DNA of 64,000 nucleotides, taken from the NCBI GenBank assembly GCA_002457275.1, contig NTKD01000002.1, forward strand, positions 29,378 to 93,377, in the 5' to 3' direction. The translations under genes and the position numbers were made by a program. Positions 1-9,036 of this stretch are shown here, in pieces. Below the pieces are notes generated by a model that was given only the letters and a program-made list of their open reading frames with translations, searched no databases and was not told where the DNA came from. The DNA comes from OM182 bacterium MED-G24. Lineage in GTDB: Bacteria > Pseudomonadota > Gammaproteobacteria > Pseudomonadales > Azotimanducaceae. Numbering within the stretch: position 1 is the stretch's first letter; the number at the start of each line of letters is the position of its first letter.

Positions 1-36
1 ATCGTCAGTCTGGTGATTGCACCGCTACTGACGTAA
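1..36 (+). CDS. C-terminal tail of a membrane protein, possibly H+/Na+-translocating pyrophosphatase (partial)
   Basis: The first 11 codons read IVSLVIAPLLT and end in TAA, so a hydrophobic gene enters from outside the window. The tail resembles the last helix of membrane-bound pyrophosphatases (HppA). The context fits, because the converging neighbour encodes a PPi-dependent phosphofructokinase and the two genes are often linked in methanotrophs and xanthomonads. Eleven residues are far too few to be sure; any polytopic membrane protein could end this way. Confidence 0.35.
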   Translation: MVSLVIAPLLT

Positions 37-55
37 ACGTCGACCATGACTAACC

Positions 56-84
56 AAAAAAGTCGGACATTGTCCGGCTTTTTT
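56..84. terminator. Bidirectional intrinsic terminator
   Basis: An A6 tract is followed by the stem GTCGGA, loop CATTG, stem TCCGGC and a T6 tract. The A and T runs make it usable from both strands. It sits between the incoming plus-strand gene and the converging phosphofructokinase gene. Confidence 0.8.
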
Positions 85-139
85 GTGTCCGGGCGACAAG
101 CACTCGCTCAGAACCCTGCCGGACTATCACTTTCGTGGA

Positions 140-1405
140 TTAACCATCCATCTCGAACGACGGAAGCTTCTTCCTCACCATTGATCCTTTAAGGCTCACG
201 TAGGCGGGAAGCCCGTTGCGATAAGGCGGATGATCTTCTCCTTCGATCAGAGGCGCGAGGTATGCGCGGCCCTTCGCGGTAATACCGTAGCCATCTTTTG
301 TGATGTAACTGCGCGGCAACGGCTTCTCAACATTGGCCACCTTCGAGAGCGGTGCATCCTCAATGTGCCAGCGGTAGCGCTTGGATTTCTTGTCTCGAAC
401 AATGATTGGCAAGACGGCGTTTTTTCCCACCAGTGCAAATTCAACCGCCGCTTTGCCCACCGCATAGGCCTGTTTAACATCCACCTTCGAAGCCACATGT
501 CGTGCTGCACGCTGCAAGTAATCTGCCACGGACCAATGGCACTTGAAGCCATGTTCCGCCTTGACCATATCCACGAGTGTCGGTGCGACGCCGCCCAGCT
601 GCGTGTGACCGAATACATCTTTCGCACCTGCATCGGCGACAAATGTTCCGTCTTTGTATTGTGCGCCTTCCGATGCAACGATCACGCAGTGCCCGACTTT
701 GTTTACGGTTTCCTTCACCTTCTTCAGAAAGTCTTTTCGCACGAAGGGGATTTCAGGAAACAGAATGATGTGCGGTGGATCGTTCCTCGAGTCTTTTGCG
801 AGACCCGCGGCCGCCGCAATCCACCCCGCGTGACGACCCATGACTTCCAGAACAAAAACTTTTGTGGAAGACTCCGCCATGGAGGCAACGTCCAGACCTG
901 CTTCTCGCGTCGATACAGCAACATACTTCGCTACTGATCCGAAACCAGGGCAGCAGTCTGTCAGTGGCAGATCATTGTCGACGGTTTTGGGTATACCAAT
1001 ACAGGTGATTGGGAAGTTCTGCGCCTGGCTGAATTCCGCCACCTTGTTCGCTGTATCCTGCGAGTCACCACCGCCGTTGTAGAAAAAGTAGCCAATGTCG
1101 TGTGCCTTGAATACTTCAATCAATCGCTCGTATTCACGACGATTGTCATCCGCGTTCGCCAGCTTGTAACGACAGGACCCGAACGCACCGGCAGGTGTAT
1201 ACCGGAGCCCCGCAATGGTCGCCTTGCTCTCTTTGGACGTATCAATAAGTTCTTCACGAAGGGCACCGATGATACCGTTACGCCCCGCATAGACCTTGCC
1301 AAGACGTCTGGACCCGCGCGCCGTCTCAATGACCCCACAGGCGGTCGCATTGATGACCGCGGTGACACCACCTGATTGAGCGTAAAAGACGTTCCGTGGA
1401 GCCAT
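140..1405 (-). CDS. pfp: Pyrophosphate-dependent 6-phosphofructokinase
   Basis: Interconverts fructose 6-phosphate and fructose 1,6-bisphosphate with pyrophosphate as phosphoryl donor, a reversible glycolytic step in the cytoplasm. The 421-residue protein has the glycine-rich N-terminal motif AQSGGVTAVINA, a GGGDS element at residues 111-115, PKTVDND at 139-145 and MGRHAGW at 189-195. ATP-dependent enzymes have PGTIDND; the lysine at that place is the mark of PPi-dependent forms. An AAGGA ribosome site lies six bases before the ATG. The possible HppA tail facing it suggests a pyrophosphate-based energy economy. No ATP-PFK is visible in the window. Confidence 0.93.
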   Translation of the reverse strand: MAPRNVFYAQSGGVTAVINATACGVIETARGSRRLGKVYAGRNGIIGALREELIDTSKESKATIAGLRYTPAGAFGSCRYKLANADDNRREYERLIEVFKAHDIGYFFYNGGGDSQDTANKVAEFSQAQNFPITCIGIPKTVDNDLPLTDCCPGFGSVAKYVAVSTREAGLDVASMAESSTKVFVLEVMGRHAGWIAAAAGLAKDSRNDPPHIILFPEIPFVRKDFLKKVKETVNKVGHCVIVASEGAQYKDGTFVADAGAKDVFGHTQLGGVAPTLVDMVKAEHGFKCHWSVADYLQRAARHVASKVDVKQAYAVGKAAVEFALVGKNAVLPIIVRDKKSKRYRWHIEDAPLSKVANVEKPLPRSYITKDGYGITAKGRAYLAPLIEGEDHPPYRNGLPAYVSLKGSMVRKKLPSFEMDG

Positions 1406-1534
1406 GATCTGTCCTTGTGTGTTAGGAAATGAAAGGTCGGGGGGCGCACCTCAGCAACTGCTACATCGGCGCGGTGACGACCACACGCGTGCGTATTATC
1501 TGTAAATCGCAGGGGCGCCGCTAGCTGTTACCGG

Positions 1535-2692
1535 TCAGACGCAGCTTCCCGTTGTCTCATCAACCAACCAGGCAACGACCTTGCGAAGTGCTTTGTCCCG
1601 CGAATCGTCTTCGAAGAGCGGACGACCATACCTGTGCAACTGGTGATGTGCACTGGTTCCCTGCACCATGATCTGACGCAGTCCAGTCAGGGCATCGAGA
1701 CAATCCAGCGCTTGCGCATCCTGTGACAAAATTTCAATCAATTCCTCCAACAGCTCGGGGAACAGCGTGATCTGACTCTTTCCGAAACCAATCATGCCTT
1801 CATCAATGCCGTATCGCATCGCACGTCAGCGGTTCTCAGAGATCAACGAATTGTCGTAGACGCGCCAACGCATGCTCCCGCGGCTCGTTCTATGCATGAA
1901 TCTCAAGAGGCACTGGGTCAGTGCTGTATGGGACACAGCGTGGTCCAGCGAAGTACAGACATCCATGATGCGTGTCTCCAGCGTTGGGAATCGCGCACTG
2001 GGGCGGAGATCCCACCAGATGCTGGAGCCGTCGGCAACGACACCTGTCGATTGGAGCAACCCCATCTGACGTTCGTACTCCGCAAACGAAGAAAACTGGG
2101 GAGGTAACCCGGTTCTTGGCAATCCGTCAAACACGGTCAGCCGGCAACTCTTAAGTCCGGTATTTGCCCCCTCCCAGAACGGTGAAGAACACGACAGCGC
2201 AAGCATATGCGGCAGAAAATATGGCTGCTGGTTCATAACATCAATCCGCAGATTAGGTTGCCCAATCCCCACATGGACATGCATGCCGCAGATCAACAAA
2301 CGACATGCAGCTCCCTGCATTTCCCGCGTGAGTGCTACGTACCTTGATTTATCAGTCTGCTTTTTATCCAACTACCTCGCAAAGGGGTGAGTAGACGCGG
2401 CGATCGGCGCAAGGCCATAGTGCCCTGTGATTTCAGCGATCTTTTTTCTCAACTCAATGAGCTGACGTCTCGAATTTCCTGCCGTCTGACATACATCGGT
2501 GCCGACTTCGATCTGGGACTGTATTAGTTCGGGACTGACCCGTTGGCCCAGCTCACGGCTGCAGGCCAGCATCAGATCCCTGGATGGATCTGTTGCAAGC
2601 TCTCCGGTCTCCAGATACACCAGCAGATACTCCTCCTCAATTCCCAGCGAGAAGTCATTATCATCTGATCGAGGTTTTCCCATGTGACGCAA
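1535..2692 (-). pseudogene. YbdK-type carboxylate-amine ligase (GCS2 family), two in-frame stops
   Basis: Three collinear pieces in one frame make a full-length (about 385 codon) member of the glutamate-cysteine ligase type 2 family: GIEEEYLLV near the N-terminus, HVHVGI, LWWDxRPSARFPT-like IWWDLRPSARFPTLETRI in the middle, and the YGIDEGMIGFGK C-terminal block. The frame is cut by TAG at 2374-2372, just after ASTHPFAR, and by TGA at 1828-1826, just after LISENR. Relatives usually have tryptophan at both places (FxxW, ENRW), so both look like TGG to stop changes. No frameshift is needed. The intact protein would be a weak glutamate-cysteine ligase-like ATP-dependent enzyme. The internal starts at 2371 (TTG) and 1819 (ATG) are accidental restarts, not separate genes. 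Confidence 0.85.
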
Positions 2693-2757
2693 TATCCCAC
2701 GAAGAGAACAGTCTTATACTGATTGTACACGCGAACCGCCGCCACAAAGACGTTGCC

Positions 2758-3776
2758 ATGACATCCATGTCACCACAACTTCACCATGTCGACGCAGATC
2801 AGCTGGCACCGTCGAGTGACTTTCGCACCGCACTCCTTTCGTTGCCCGGTGCGAGTGTGATTCATCTGGAAGGATCGGATCGCCTTCGAACGCGGGCCGT
2901 CGTGACCCTCCTTCACTCGAATGAACCCTCAGGATTCAAAGCGATTTATCGGATCATTCGGGAAGGCGTGGTTCCGAGTACAAATGTCGCAATCATTGTA
3001 GCGAGCATTGACGCCGCCCAGACAGGGCCATTGTTATACCATCACCACCTCCAGACCGAGGCAGACCTCAATCGTTGTTTCACACCACCATTTGATACGC
3101 CTCAGCGTCAGCTCGCAGCAGCCATACTGCAATACTTACGGTCGCTGGAACCAGAAGTTGTCATTGATACCCACAACACGTCCTCCCATAGTGAGCCATT
3201 CTGCGTAACGGCTGATCACACACCGGAAACCAGACTGTGGTCTACGCTGTTCAGTCCCCGGCTGGTCGTGTTGACGCACGTTGCTTGAACAGATTGTGGC
3301 TCGAGGACCTGTGATCACTATTGAATTCGGAAGTTGGATGGGCCCTCGTGTCGATGACATCGCCTTCGAAACATTGAAGCGGTTCGTGTGCGCGGATGAC
3401 CCCGCTTCCGTACCCTCTACAAATCCTGCTGCATCAACCCAGAAGGCTGTTGTTGGCGACCGATGCAGAACTGAGCTACGGCGCTGGCATGGTCACTCAC
3501 AACGATGCGGAACATCTGACCCTGATCAGCAGGATCGACCAATGCAATTTCAAACGACTGTCCGTAGGCACAACCCTGAGTTGGTGCTCATCAAACTACC
3601 TACCCGTGATACTGGATCACTCTGACGATTCGATCACGGATTACCTGGCAGTTTCGGGAAACACGGTGACGACTGCCGTGAGTGTCATGCTGTTCATGGC
3701 GACGACCGACGCCACCGTTGCCGCCGAGGACTGCATCGCGTATCTCGTTCCCGAGAGGAATATCCAGACAGTCTAA
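2758..3776 (+). pseudogene. Succinylglutamate desuccinylase/aspartoacylase-like zinc hydrolase, frameshifted
   Basis: Starts at ATG 2758. The first frame carries the AstE-family core: VVTLLHSNEPSGFKAI (Zn-binding H and E), TNVAIIVASIDAAQTGP, EADLNRCF and DTHNTSSHSEPF. This frame stops at 3288. The sequence then continues in the next frame (LEQIVARGPVITIEFGSW, from about 3281) and again in the third frame from about 3396 (LLATDAELSYGAGMVTHNDAEHL to a stop at 3776). Two shifts of the same sense are therefore needed for a full-length protein. It is divergent from the broken YbdK-type gene with only 65 bp between them. Such ligase and hydrolase genes are often neighbours, so the pair may have decayed together. 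Confidence 0.8.
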
Positions 3777-3782
3777 GGTCGA

Positions 3783-5543
3783 TCAAGACCATTTCTCGAC
3801 GATGGGAATCCGGCGACCGATGCCAAATGCCACCTTGCTCACCTTGGTCCCCGGACAGGTCTGACGTCGTTTGTATTCCATCCGACCGATCAGACTCACG
3901 ATGCGTTCATAGTCGGTGGAGGATGCTGGCTGGGAGCACCAGTTTGTGAGGACCTCTGGCTCCGACGAAATCACCTGGCCGCCTGCAAGACTCTGATCCA
4001 CCCAGGAAGTAAACACCTCAAACGATGAGACGTACTCCTCGATGTGAGCCTGTGCAATGGGGTCCAGTACGGCGTAGGGGAGCAGGCTCGCCTCATCTGT
4101 CTGGTCTGGTGCGAGCTCAGCGCTGGGCGGCTTCTGCCAGATGGCATCTGGAATACCCGGGTGCACGCGTGCGAGCTCGAAAACCTGGTGCTTGTACAGG
4201 TCTTTGATGGGCGCAAAACTGAAGTTCATGTCGAAGTGCGTGTAGTAGCCGCACGCGGATTCTGTCTTGTTCCCGGTCGACAACGGCATCGCCCCGAACG
4301 CGTTACTGAAATGCATCACAGCTAGGTCGCGGATACGCGCCTGAATATTCTCGTCGGCGACAGCCCCGTAACGCTGCTCCGAAAATGTCCGGGTCACAAG
4401 ATTGGAATCCCGCGCCTGATGTACGTTGATGTGCTCGTTAAACCGGTCGACCAGCGTCTCATGTTCGACCGGCAATTCGTAATCCCAGCAACCCAGGTTC
4501 CGGTGAAGCAACAACGCGTCTTCGCGAGAGTGATCGCTGCTGAAAACCGAGGGCAGTCGAATCGCGTGGACGTGATCACTACCCACCGCATCGCAGGCAA
4601 TTGCGCACACTAGGGCAGAGTCAACGCCTCCACTACTCGCAAGCACCAGCTCGCTGAAACCGCTCTTGTGTACATAGTCCTGAACGCAAAGCACCAGGAG
4701 GTCGTACAACGGCACGCTGCCCTTGCGGATTACGGATGCGTTTCCTTCGTCAGCAACATCACCGATTGTAGGTGACGCTGCCCCGAGATCCACCACCTCG
4801 TAGCTGTCACCACTGATGTCGCCGGACTTGAAAACGAGATCGCCATCGGAAAGAACAAAGCTCTGCCCATCGAACACAAGCCCGTCCTGGCCACCATATT
4901 GGTTCACGTAGACCACGCTCAGATCCATGGTACCGGGCGCGATAGTTCGGATGCGTTGCCAGGCCTTGTCATGGACATAAGGGGACGCATTCAGCGACAG
5001 GATAACCTCCACGCCTTGGTCGCGGTATCGCGCCATCGGATTCGTCAAATGGTTGTAGTCATCTGAACCCTTGTCGTTCCAAAGATCCTCACAGATCGCC
5101 ACGCCTACCCGCTGTCCTGCGATCTCCAGAATCAGCAACTCTGTTCCGGGCTGAAAGTAGCGCAGCTCATCAAATACGTCGTAAAACGGCAGTAGATGTT
5201 TATGGTACGTACCTTTGATCTCGCCGTGGTGAAGGACGCTCGCGGCGTTCAGGAACGGTTTGCCTGCCCCGTTATTGTTCTGAATATGGCCGACGACAAC
5301 GTGCAGATCCGAGGCCAGTGTCTTTGTGAGATCGCAGAGTTCCCCGATGACCTCATAGTTCCGACGCACGTAGTCCGGGTGGTACATCAGGTCCTGGCTC
5401 AGGTAGCCAGGAATACAGAGCTCCGGGAACACCACGACGTCCGCACCAGCCTCGTCAGCGGCACGAATACCCTGGACGATTCGGTCGCTATTACCCGTAA
5501 AGTCACCGGGTGTCGTATTGATCTGACCCAGGCAGACCTTCAT
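3783..5543 (-). CDS. nadE: Glutamine-dependent NAD+ synthetase
   Basis: Last step of NAD biosynthesis: deamido-NAD, ATP and glutamine give NAD. The 586-residue protein joins an N-terminal nitrilase-type glutaminase to a C-terminal NAD synthetase. The glutaminase triad is visible as Glu41 (FPELCIPGY), Lys115 (YHKHLLPF) and Cys151 (VAICEDLW). The ATP-pyrophosphatase loop SGGVDS is at residues 304-309. The ATG overlaps the ctaA stop as ATGA (5543-5540), so the two genes are probably translationally coupled. It converges on the decayed desuccinylase-like gene, with only 6 bp between the stops. Confidence 0.95.
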   Translation of the reverse strand: MKVCLGQINTTPGDFTGNSDRIVQGIRAADEAGADVVVFPELCIPGYLSQDLMYHPDYVRRNYEVIGELCDLTKTLASDLHVVVGHIQNNNGAGKPFLNAASVLHHGEIKGTYHKHLLPFYDVFDELRYFQPGTELLILEIAGQRVGVAICEDLWNDKGSDDYNHLTNPMARYRDQGVEVILSLNASPYVHDKAWQRIRTIAPGTMDLSVVYVNQYGGQDGLVFDGQSFVLSDGDLVFKSGDISGDSYEVVDLGAASPTIGDVADEGNASVIRKGSVPLYDLLVLCVQDYVHKSGFSELVLASSGGVDSALVCAIACDAVGSDHVHAIRLPSVFSSDHSREDALLLHRNLGCWDYELPVEHETLVDRFNEHINVHQARDSNLVTRTFSEQRYGAVADENIQARIRDLAVMHFSNAFGAMPLSTGNKTESACGYYTHFDMNFSFAPIKDLYKHQVFELARVHPGIPDAIWQKPPSAELAPDQTDEASLLPYAVLDPIAQAHIEEYVSSFEVFTSWVDQSLAGGQVISSEPEVLTNWCSQPASSTDYERIVSLIGRMEYKRRQTCPGTKVSKVAFGIGRRIPIVEKWS

Positions 5544-6682
5544 TCCACAGTCACCTGATGTGACGCTTCCTGTTCGTTCGCTGTGCCGTCATAAAATACA
5601 AGGTGAAGCACATGGACGGTCGCCAGCAGGACCACACAGGCGCCTCCCTGGTGTGCACTTGCCAATCCCAGTGGTACAACTTTGATCAGTGTGAGGACAC
5701 CCATCATGAATTGGACGAGCACAGCGGCGAGCAACGCCGCTGAGCTCCACATGAGTGCCCTATTGATCCGGCGCGCCCGCCACCACAACCATGCGATCGC
5801 CACCACGAGTGCTACCGCCAACCAGCGATGGATGAACTGGATGGTCGCCGTACTCTCCGTGAGGTTGTGCCACCAGGGATTCATCTGCATAACCGCTTCG
5901 GCAATCCAACGATCGTGCATCAGGGGAAACGTGTTGTAACCGTAACCCGCGTGGCTTCCTGCCGTGAAAGCTCCATACAGCAGCTGGACACCCAACAACC
6001 CGAGTACCACAAGGACCAGTGGGCGCAGCCCTCGCTCGGGGACACCCATCAACGGGCCGGTGCCAACCTGAGCCGCAAACCTGGGCTGTATACCCCGATG
6101 GACACCCATGGAACGGAGCGTCAACCAATAGATGTACGCCATCAACCCCATCGCCAGAAGTAGGTGAGCCGCCAGGCGGTAGTGGCTGACACGCGCGTCG
6201 TCAACGAGACCGCTTTTTACCATGTACCAGCCCATTAACCCTTGCAGCCCCCCCAAAACGAGAGCAATCACCAGGTGTGGTTTGATCCACGATGCCAGCT
6301 GCTGGGACACCCACAAAATCAACATCGGCAAAAAAAATAGCAGCCCAATGACACGACCCAGCACCCGGTGGGCATATTCCCAATAGAAAATCTGTTTAAA
6401 GCCGTCCAAGTTCATATCGCGATTGTAGAGCTGATACTCAGGGAACTGCTGGTAGGCCAAGAAAAGGGCCTGCCAATCCGCATCATTCATGGGCGGTAAA
6501 ATGCCCATGATGGGTTGCCAATCCACCATAGATAGACCGCTGCCTGTGAGCCTGGTGACACCACCCACGATGACCATGCCAAAGATGGTTGCACAGGTAA
6601 TAAGAAGCCAGGCCACCACGATCTGGCTCGACGCGGTCAAGCCTCTTGAGGTGTTCATTGATGTGTTCGTGATACTCGTCAA
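5540..6682 (-). CDS. ctaA: Heme A synthase (COX15/CtaA family)
   Basis: Oxidises heme O to heme A for aa3-type cytochrome oxidase in the inner membrane. The 380-residue protein has the N-terminal signature GGVTRLTGSGLSMVDW after the first membrane helix, the EYAHRVLGR motif with a haem-ligand histidine, a second FIHRWLAV histidine and about eight hydrophobic segments. Length and motifs fit the proteobacterial/mitochondrial COX15 type. No cytochrome oxidase gene is in view. First gene of a two-gene unit with nadE. Confidence 0.93.
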   Translation of the reverse strand: MTSITNTSMNTSRGLTASSQIVVAWLLITCATIFGMVIVGGVTRLTGSGLSMVDWQPIMGILPPMNDADWQALFLAYQQFPEYQLYNRDMNLDGFKQIFYWEYAHRVLGRVIGLLFFLPMLILWVSQQLASWIKPHLVIALVLGGLQGLMGWYMVKSGLVDDARVSHYRLAAHLLLAMGLMAYIYWLTLRSMGVHRGIQPRFAAQVGTGPLMGVPERGLRPLVLVVLGLLGVQLLYGAFTAGSHAGYGYNTFPLMHDRWIAEAVMQMNPWWHNLTESTATIQFIHRWLAVALVVAIAWLWWRARRINRALMWSSAALLAAVLVQFMMGVLTLIKVVPLGLASAHQGGACVVLLATVHVLHLVFYDGTANEQEASHQVTVE

Positions 6683-6786
6683 AATCGCTTCTCGCAGTTC
6701 CCTATATTATCTTGGATCACACCGCGTGTTGCCATTGGTTCGTGACACTACCCTCCGCAGAGACCCGTGCCGAGGGCAAGAATTCA

Positions 6787-6926
6787 GGATACCCAACAGC
6801 CTCCTTGCACCGTGCCGGCAGTTCTCCGCAGGAATCATCCACCCTCCAAGAAGTCCTCCAGGACACCCATCAGCCCTCCAAGAACACCCATCAGGGAAGC
6901 ACTGGGAGGAAGCGGACACCCAGGCT
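6787..6926. repeat. Degenerate GGAYACCCAWCAG repeat cluster in a 387-bp intergenic region
   Basis: The gene-free stretch 6683-7069 between ctaA and the acyl-CoA dehydrogenase holds four related words: GGATACCCAACAG (6787), GGACACCCATCAG (6861), GAACACCCATCAG (6882) and GGACACCCAGG (6914). CCCTCCAAGA is also repeated 32 bp apart (6842, 6874). Similar words recur in other intergenic gaps of the first 15 kb. I see no convincing small gene here. Confidence 0.6.
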
Positions 6927-7069
6927 GGAGGTCGAAAGGCGGGAAAACCAAAGGGAGAAGCCTACAAGCGTAAACGAGATCCGGACATCTATCTATCAGA
7001 TTCAACCGCTACATCTCCCAACCTCGCTGCTTTTCATTTAGTATTGCGGGCTTAAAGATGGAGTCACTT

Positions 7070-8266
7070 ATGTCCGATATCGCGTCATTTCAATCAGACA
7101 CCCGAGAATGGCTGGAAGCGAACTGTCCTGAAAGCATGCGCGCCAGGAGCTTCCATTGGGAGGATGCTCACGAAATCTACGATACGAACGACGCACGCCA
7201 ATGGCTGACTTGCATGGCAGAACGTGGTTGGACAGCACCGACTTGGCCAAAGGAGTATGGTGGCGGTGGCCTGACGTCTGAAGAAGCCGGCGTCTTGCGC
7301 CAGGAAATGTCCCGTCTTCGTGCCGTCGCTCCTACTTCTGGAATGGGTCTCACGATGATCGGGCCAACACTCTTGGAGTTCGGTACAGAAGAACAGAAGC
7401 AGCGTCACATTCCTCGGATCGTCAGCGGCGAAGTATCATGGTGCCAGGGTTACAGCGAACCCGGCGCGGGATCAGATCTTGCGTCACTTCAGACAAAAGC
7501 TGTCATCGATGGTGATCAGTTCATCATCAACGGGCAAAAGATATGGACTTCAGGTGCCCAATACGCGGACTGGATGTTTGCATTGGTCCGAACTGATCCG
7601 GATGCGTCGAAACACGAAGGCATTAGCTTCGTGTTGCTCGATATGCACCAGGCAGGCGTCACCATCAAGCCAATCAGCCTGATCAGCGGCTCGTCGCCAT
7701 TCTGTGAAACATTTTTCGACAACGCGGTTGCCAAACGCGAAGACCTGGTCGGCGAACTTAATCGTGGCTGGACCATCGGAAAACGACTGCTCCAATATGA
7801 ACGCTCTGGAATCGGTGGTCTTTCCGGGGCTGGAGGGAAAAAGAAAAAGAGTGCGGAAAAACCAAAAAATCCGTTGGCAGAGCTTGCCAAGCACTACGTC
7901 GGTCAGGATGACGGTCGAATTTCTGATGACGGGTATCGTGAACAAATCCTAAAACACGCGATGACCGAACGAGCATTCCAGCTGACCGCATCGCGTGCAG
8001 CGGCTGAAAATCAGTCTGGTCAGACACCCGGTGCCGCCACATCAATATTCAAGCTCGTCGGTTCAACGTTGAGCCGAGGCAGCTCTGAACTGCAATCAAG
8101 CATCATGGGTACCCAGGGTCTCGGATGGTCAGGGGAAGGCTTCAATCCCGGTGAACTTGAGTCAACCAAGAATTGGCTGAGCAATCGCGCCGTAACTATT
8201 TACGGTGGCACGAATGAAGTCCAAATGAACATTATCTCAAAGAGAGTTCTGGCCCTCCCGGACTAA
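7070..8266 (+). CDS. Acyl-CoA dehydrogenase family protein
   Basis: FAD enzyme expected to introduce an alpha,beta double bond into an acyl-CoA. Visible family blocks: WTAPTWPKEYGG, WCQGYSEPGAGSDLASL (the flavin/substrate YSEPxAGSDL motif), NGQKIWTSGA, and the C-terminal IYGGTNEVQMNIISKRVL motif. A lysine-rich insertion (GKKKKSAEKPK) follows the segment around residue 250. The ATG at 7070 is preferred to the one at 7058 because GGAG lies six bases upstream of it; this gives 398 residues. The substrate cannot be told from sequence. It stands alone, upstream of a nitroreductase-family fragment. Confidence 0.92.
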   Translation: MSDIASFQSDTREWLEANCPESMRARSFHWEDAHEIYDTNDARQWLTCMAERGWTAPTWPKEYGGGGLTSEEAGVLRQEMSRLRAVAPTSGMGLTMIGPTLLEFGTEEQKQRHIPRIVSGEVSWCQGYSEPGAGSDLASLQTKAVIDGDQFIINGQKIWTSGAQYADWMFALVRTDPDASKHEGISFVLLDMHQAGVTIKPISLISGSSPFCETFFDNAVAKREDLVGELNRGWTIGKRLLQYERSGIGGLSGAGGKKKKSAEKPKNPLAELAKHYVGQDDGRISDDGYREQILKHAMTERAFQLTASRAAAENQSGQTPGAATSIFKLVGSTLSRGSSELQSSIMGTQGLGWSGEGFNPGELESTKNWLSNRAVTIYGGTNEVQMNIISKRVLALPD

Positions 8267-8335
8267 GGGGGCCACAGGGCACTTGGTCCGAAAATACCGA
8301 CCTTTCGCCCTGTTTCAGCTGCCTTCGCCCCCTTT
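8265..8335 (+). terminator. Long nested hairpin after the acyl-CoA dehydrogenase gene
   Basis: AAGGGGGC (8265-8272) can pair with GCCCCCTT (8327-8334), and inside it ACAGGGC (8274-8280) can pair with GCCCTGT (8307-8313). The outer stem begins in the TAA stop codon and is followed by a short T run. Its position suggests termination or 3'-end protection, but there is no strong U tract. Confidence 0.45.
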
Positions 8336-8387
8336 CTCAGTTAGTTTCGGTGCATTAGCCGTGTGATTTTGCGAAAAGGAGAGCGCA

Positions 8388-8639
8388 ATGAGTCAGGCCA
8401 GTACCGCGCGCCTAGTTTTGATCACGCAGTCCAGAGATGACGGCGGGCATCAAACAGACGCACTTTCATACCAGCGAGTGAACCAGGATTATTTGGTCGT
8501 TGCGACCAATGAAACCAAGAACACAAAGCCTGACTGGTATCTTAATCTCAAGTCCGATCCTGTCGTACAGGTAGAGCTGGACCAAATGAGCTTCTACGCC
8601 CACGCTTCAGCTCCAACCGGCAAAGATCGGTCAGATTAA
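8388..8639 (+). CDS. Truncated Ddn-type nitroreductase/quinone reductase family protein
   Basis: 83 residues with a good ribosome site (AAGGAG, eight bases before ATG). The middle reads DYLVVATN, then PDWYLNLKSDPVVQVEL, which matches the core of deazaflavin-dependent nitroreductases (PF04075: VVVASN, HPAWYxNLxANPxVxV). The family is normally about 130-150 residues. Here the protein stops soon after this core (GKDRSD), and the GRKSGKxRTTPL segment at the start is poorly conserved. I read it as a shortened, possibly non-functional copy. No continuation is obvious in the other frames downstream. Confidence 0.6.
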   Translation: MSQASTARLVLITQSRDDGGHQTDALSYQRVNQDYLVVATNETKNTKPDWYLNLKSDPVVQVELDQMSFYAHASAPTGKDRSD

Positions 8640-8746
8640 ACACCAACGTAGACACGATCAGAGGCTCGCGGAGCAGAGAGATACCGCGCGAAACTACCGC
8701 CGTTCTCCTGTCACCCATCTATCGCCTGAAGGGTTGCTCCGATGGT

Positions 8747-8792
8747 GGGGACGCCCATGATTAGGTCGTAGCGGCCGCGGGGATACCCATGA
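8747..8792. repeat. Two GGGGAYRCCCATGA repeats 32 bp apart
   Basis: GGGGACGCCCATGA at 8747 and GGGGATACCCATGA at 8779 are near-identical and spaced by 32 bp, inside the 397-bp gene-free stretch 8640-9036. The stretch otherwise holds only the promoter of the following exporter gene. The words belong to the same family as those at 6787-6926. Confidence 0.55.
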
Positions 8793-8977
8793 TCGCGTTG
8801 GCCCTCGAGAAGGGTCTAAGGAACGACCGGCACGACAACTACTCCAGAACATCCATCACGTCTCTCGTTCAAGCGTCTCTTCTTCACTCCCACGTTCTTT
8901 CTCGATCAGTCATAGCTCTCACCGTGCGGAGAATACGCTTGCATAGGCGGGCACGGGTTAGCTGATCATATGCCAGT

Positions 8978-9009
8978 GGGTGTCCCGGGAACAGCGAAGA
9001 ACGTATACT
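8978..9009 (+). promoter_or_regulatory. Promoter of the MFS gene overlapping a GGGTGTCCC element
   Basis: A near-consensus -10 box, TATACT, lies at 9004-9009. About 17 bp upstream, where a -35 box is expected, stands GGGTGTCCC (8978-8986), the inverse complement of the dispersed repeat. No TTGACA-like box is present, so an activator or an extended contact may be needed. Transcription would start near 9016. Confidence 0.5.
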
Positions 9010-9036
9010 AACGCTCGTAGTGCTTCTGGAGATGAG

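Noticed and set aside
230..937. Long plus-strand frame opposite pfp.
   Set aside because: It is antisense to a well-supported phosphofructokinase and shows no family features.
1535..2692. Three separate small genes on the minus strand (1535-1819, 1826-2371, 2372-2692).
   Set aside because: They are contiguous in one frame and together give one full YbdK-type ligase; the breaks are single stop codons.
8980..9036. GTG 8980 as the start of the MFS transporter.
   Set aside because: It lies upstream of the TATACT promoter box and inside the repeat element; TTG 9037 has GGAG at the right distance.
8640..9036. A hidden gene in the gap before the MFS transporter.
   Set aside because: All frames are short with no recognisable motif; only the repeats and a promoter are visible.
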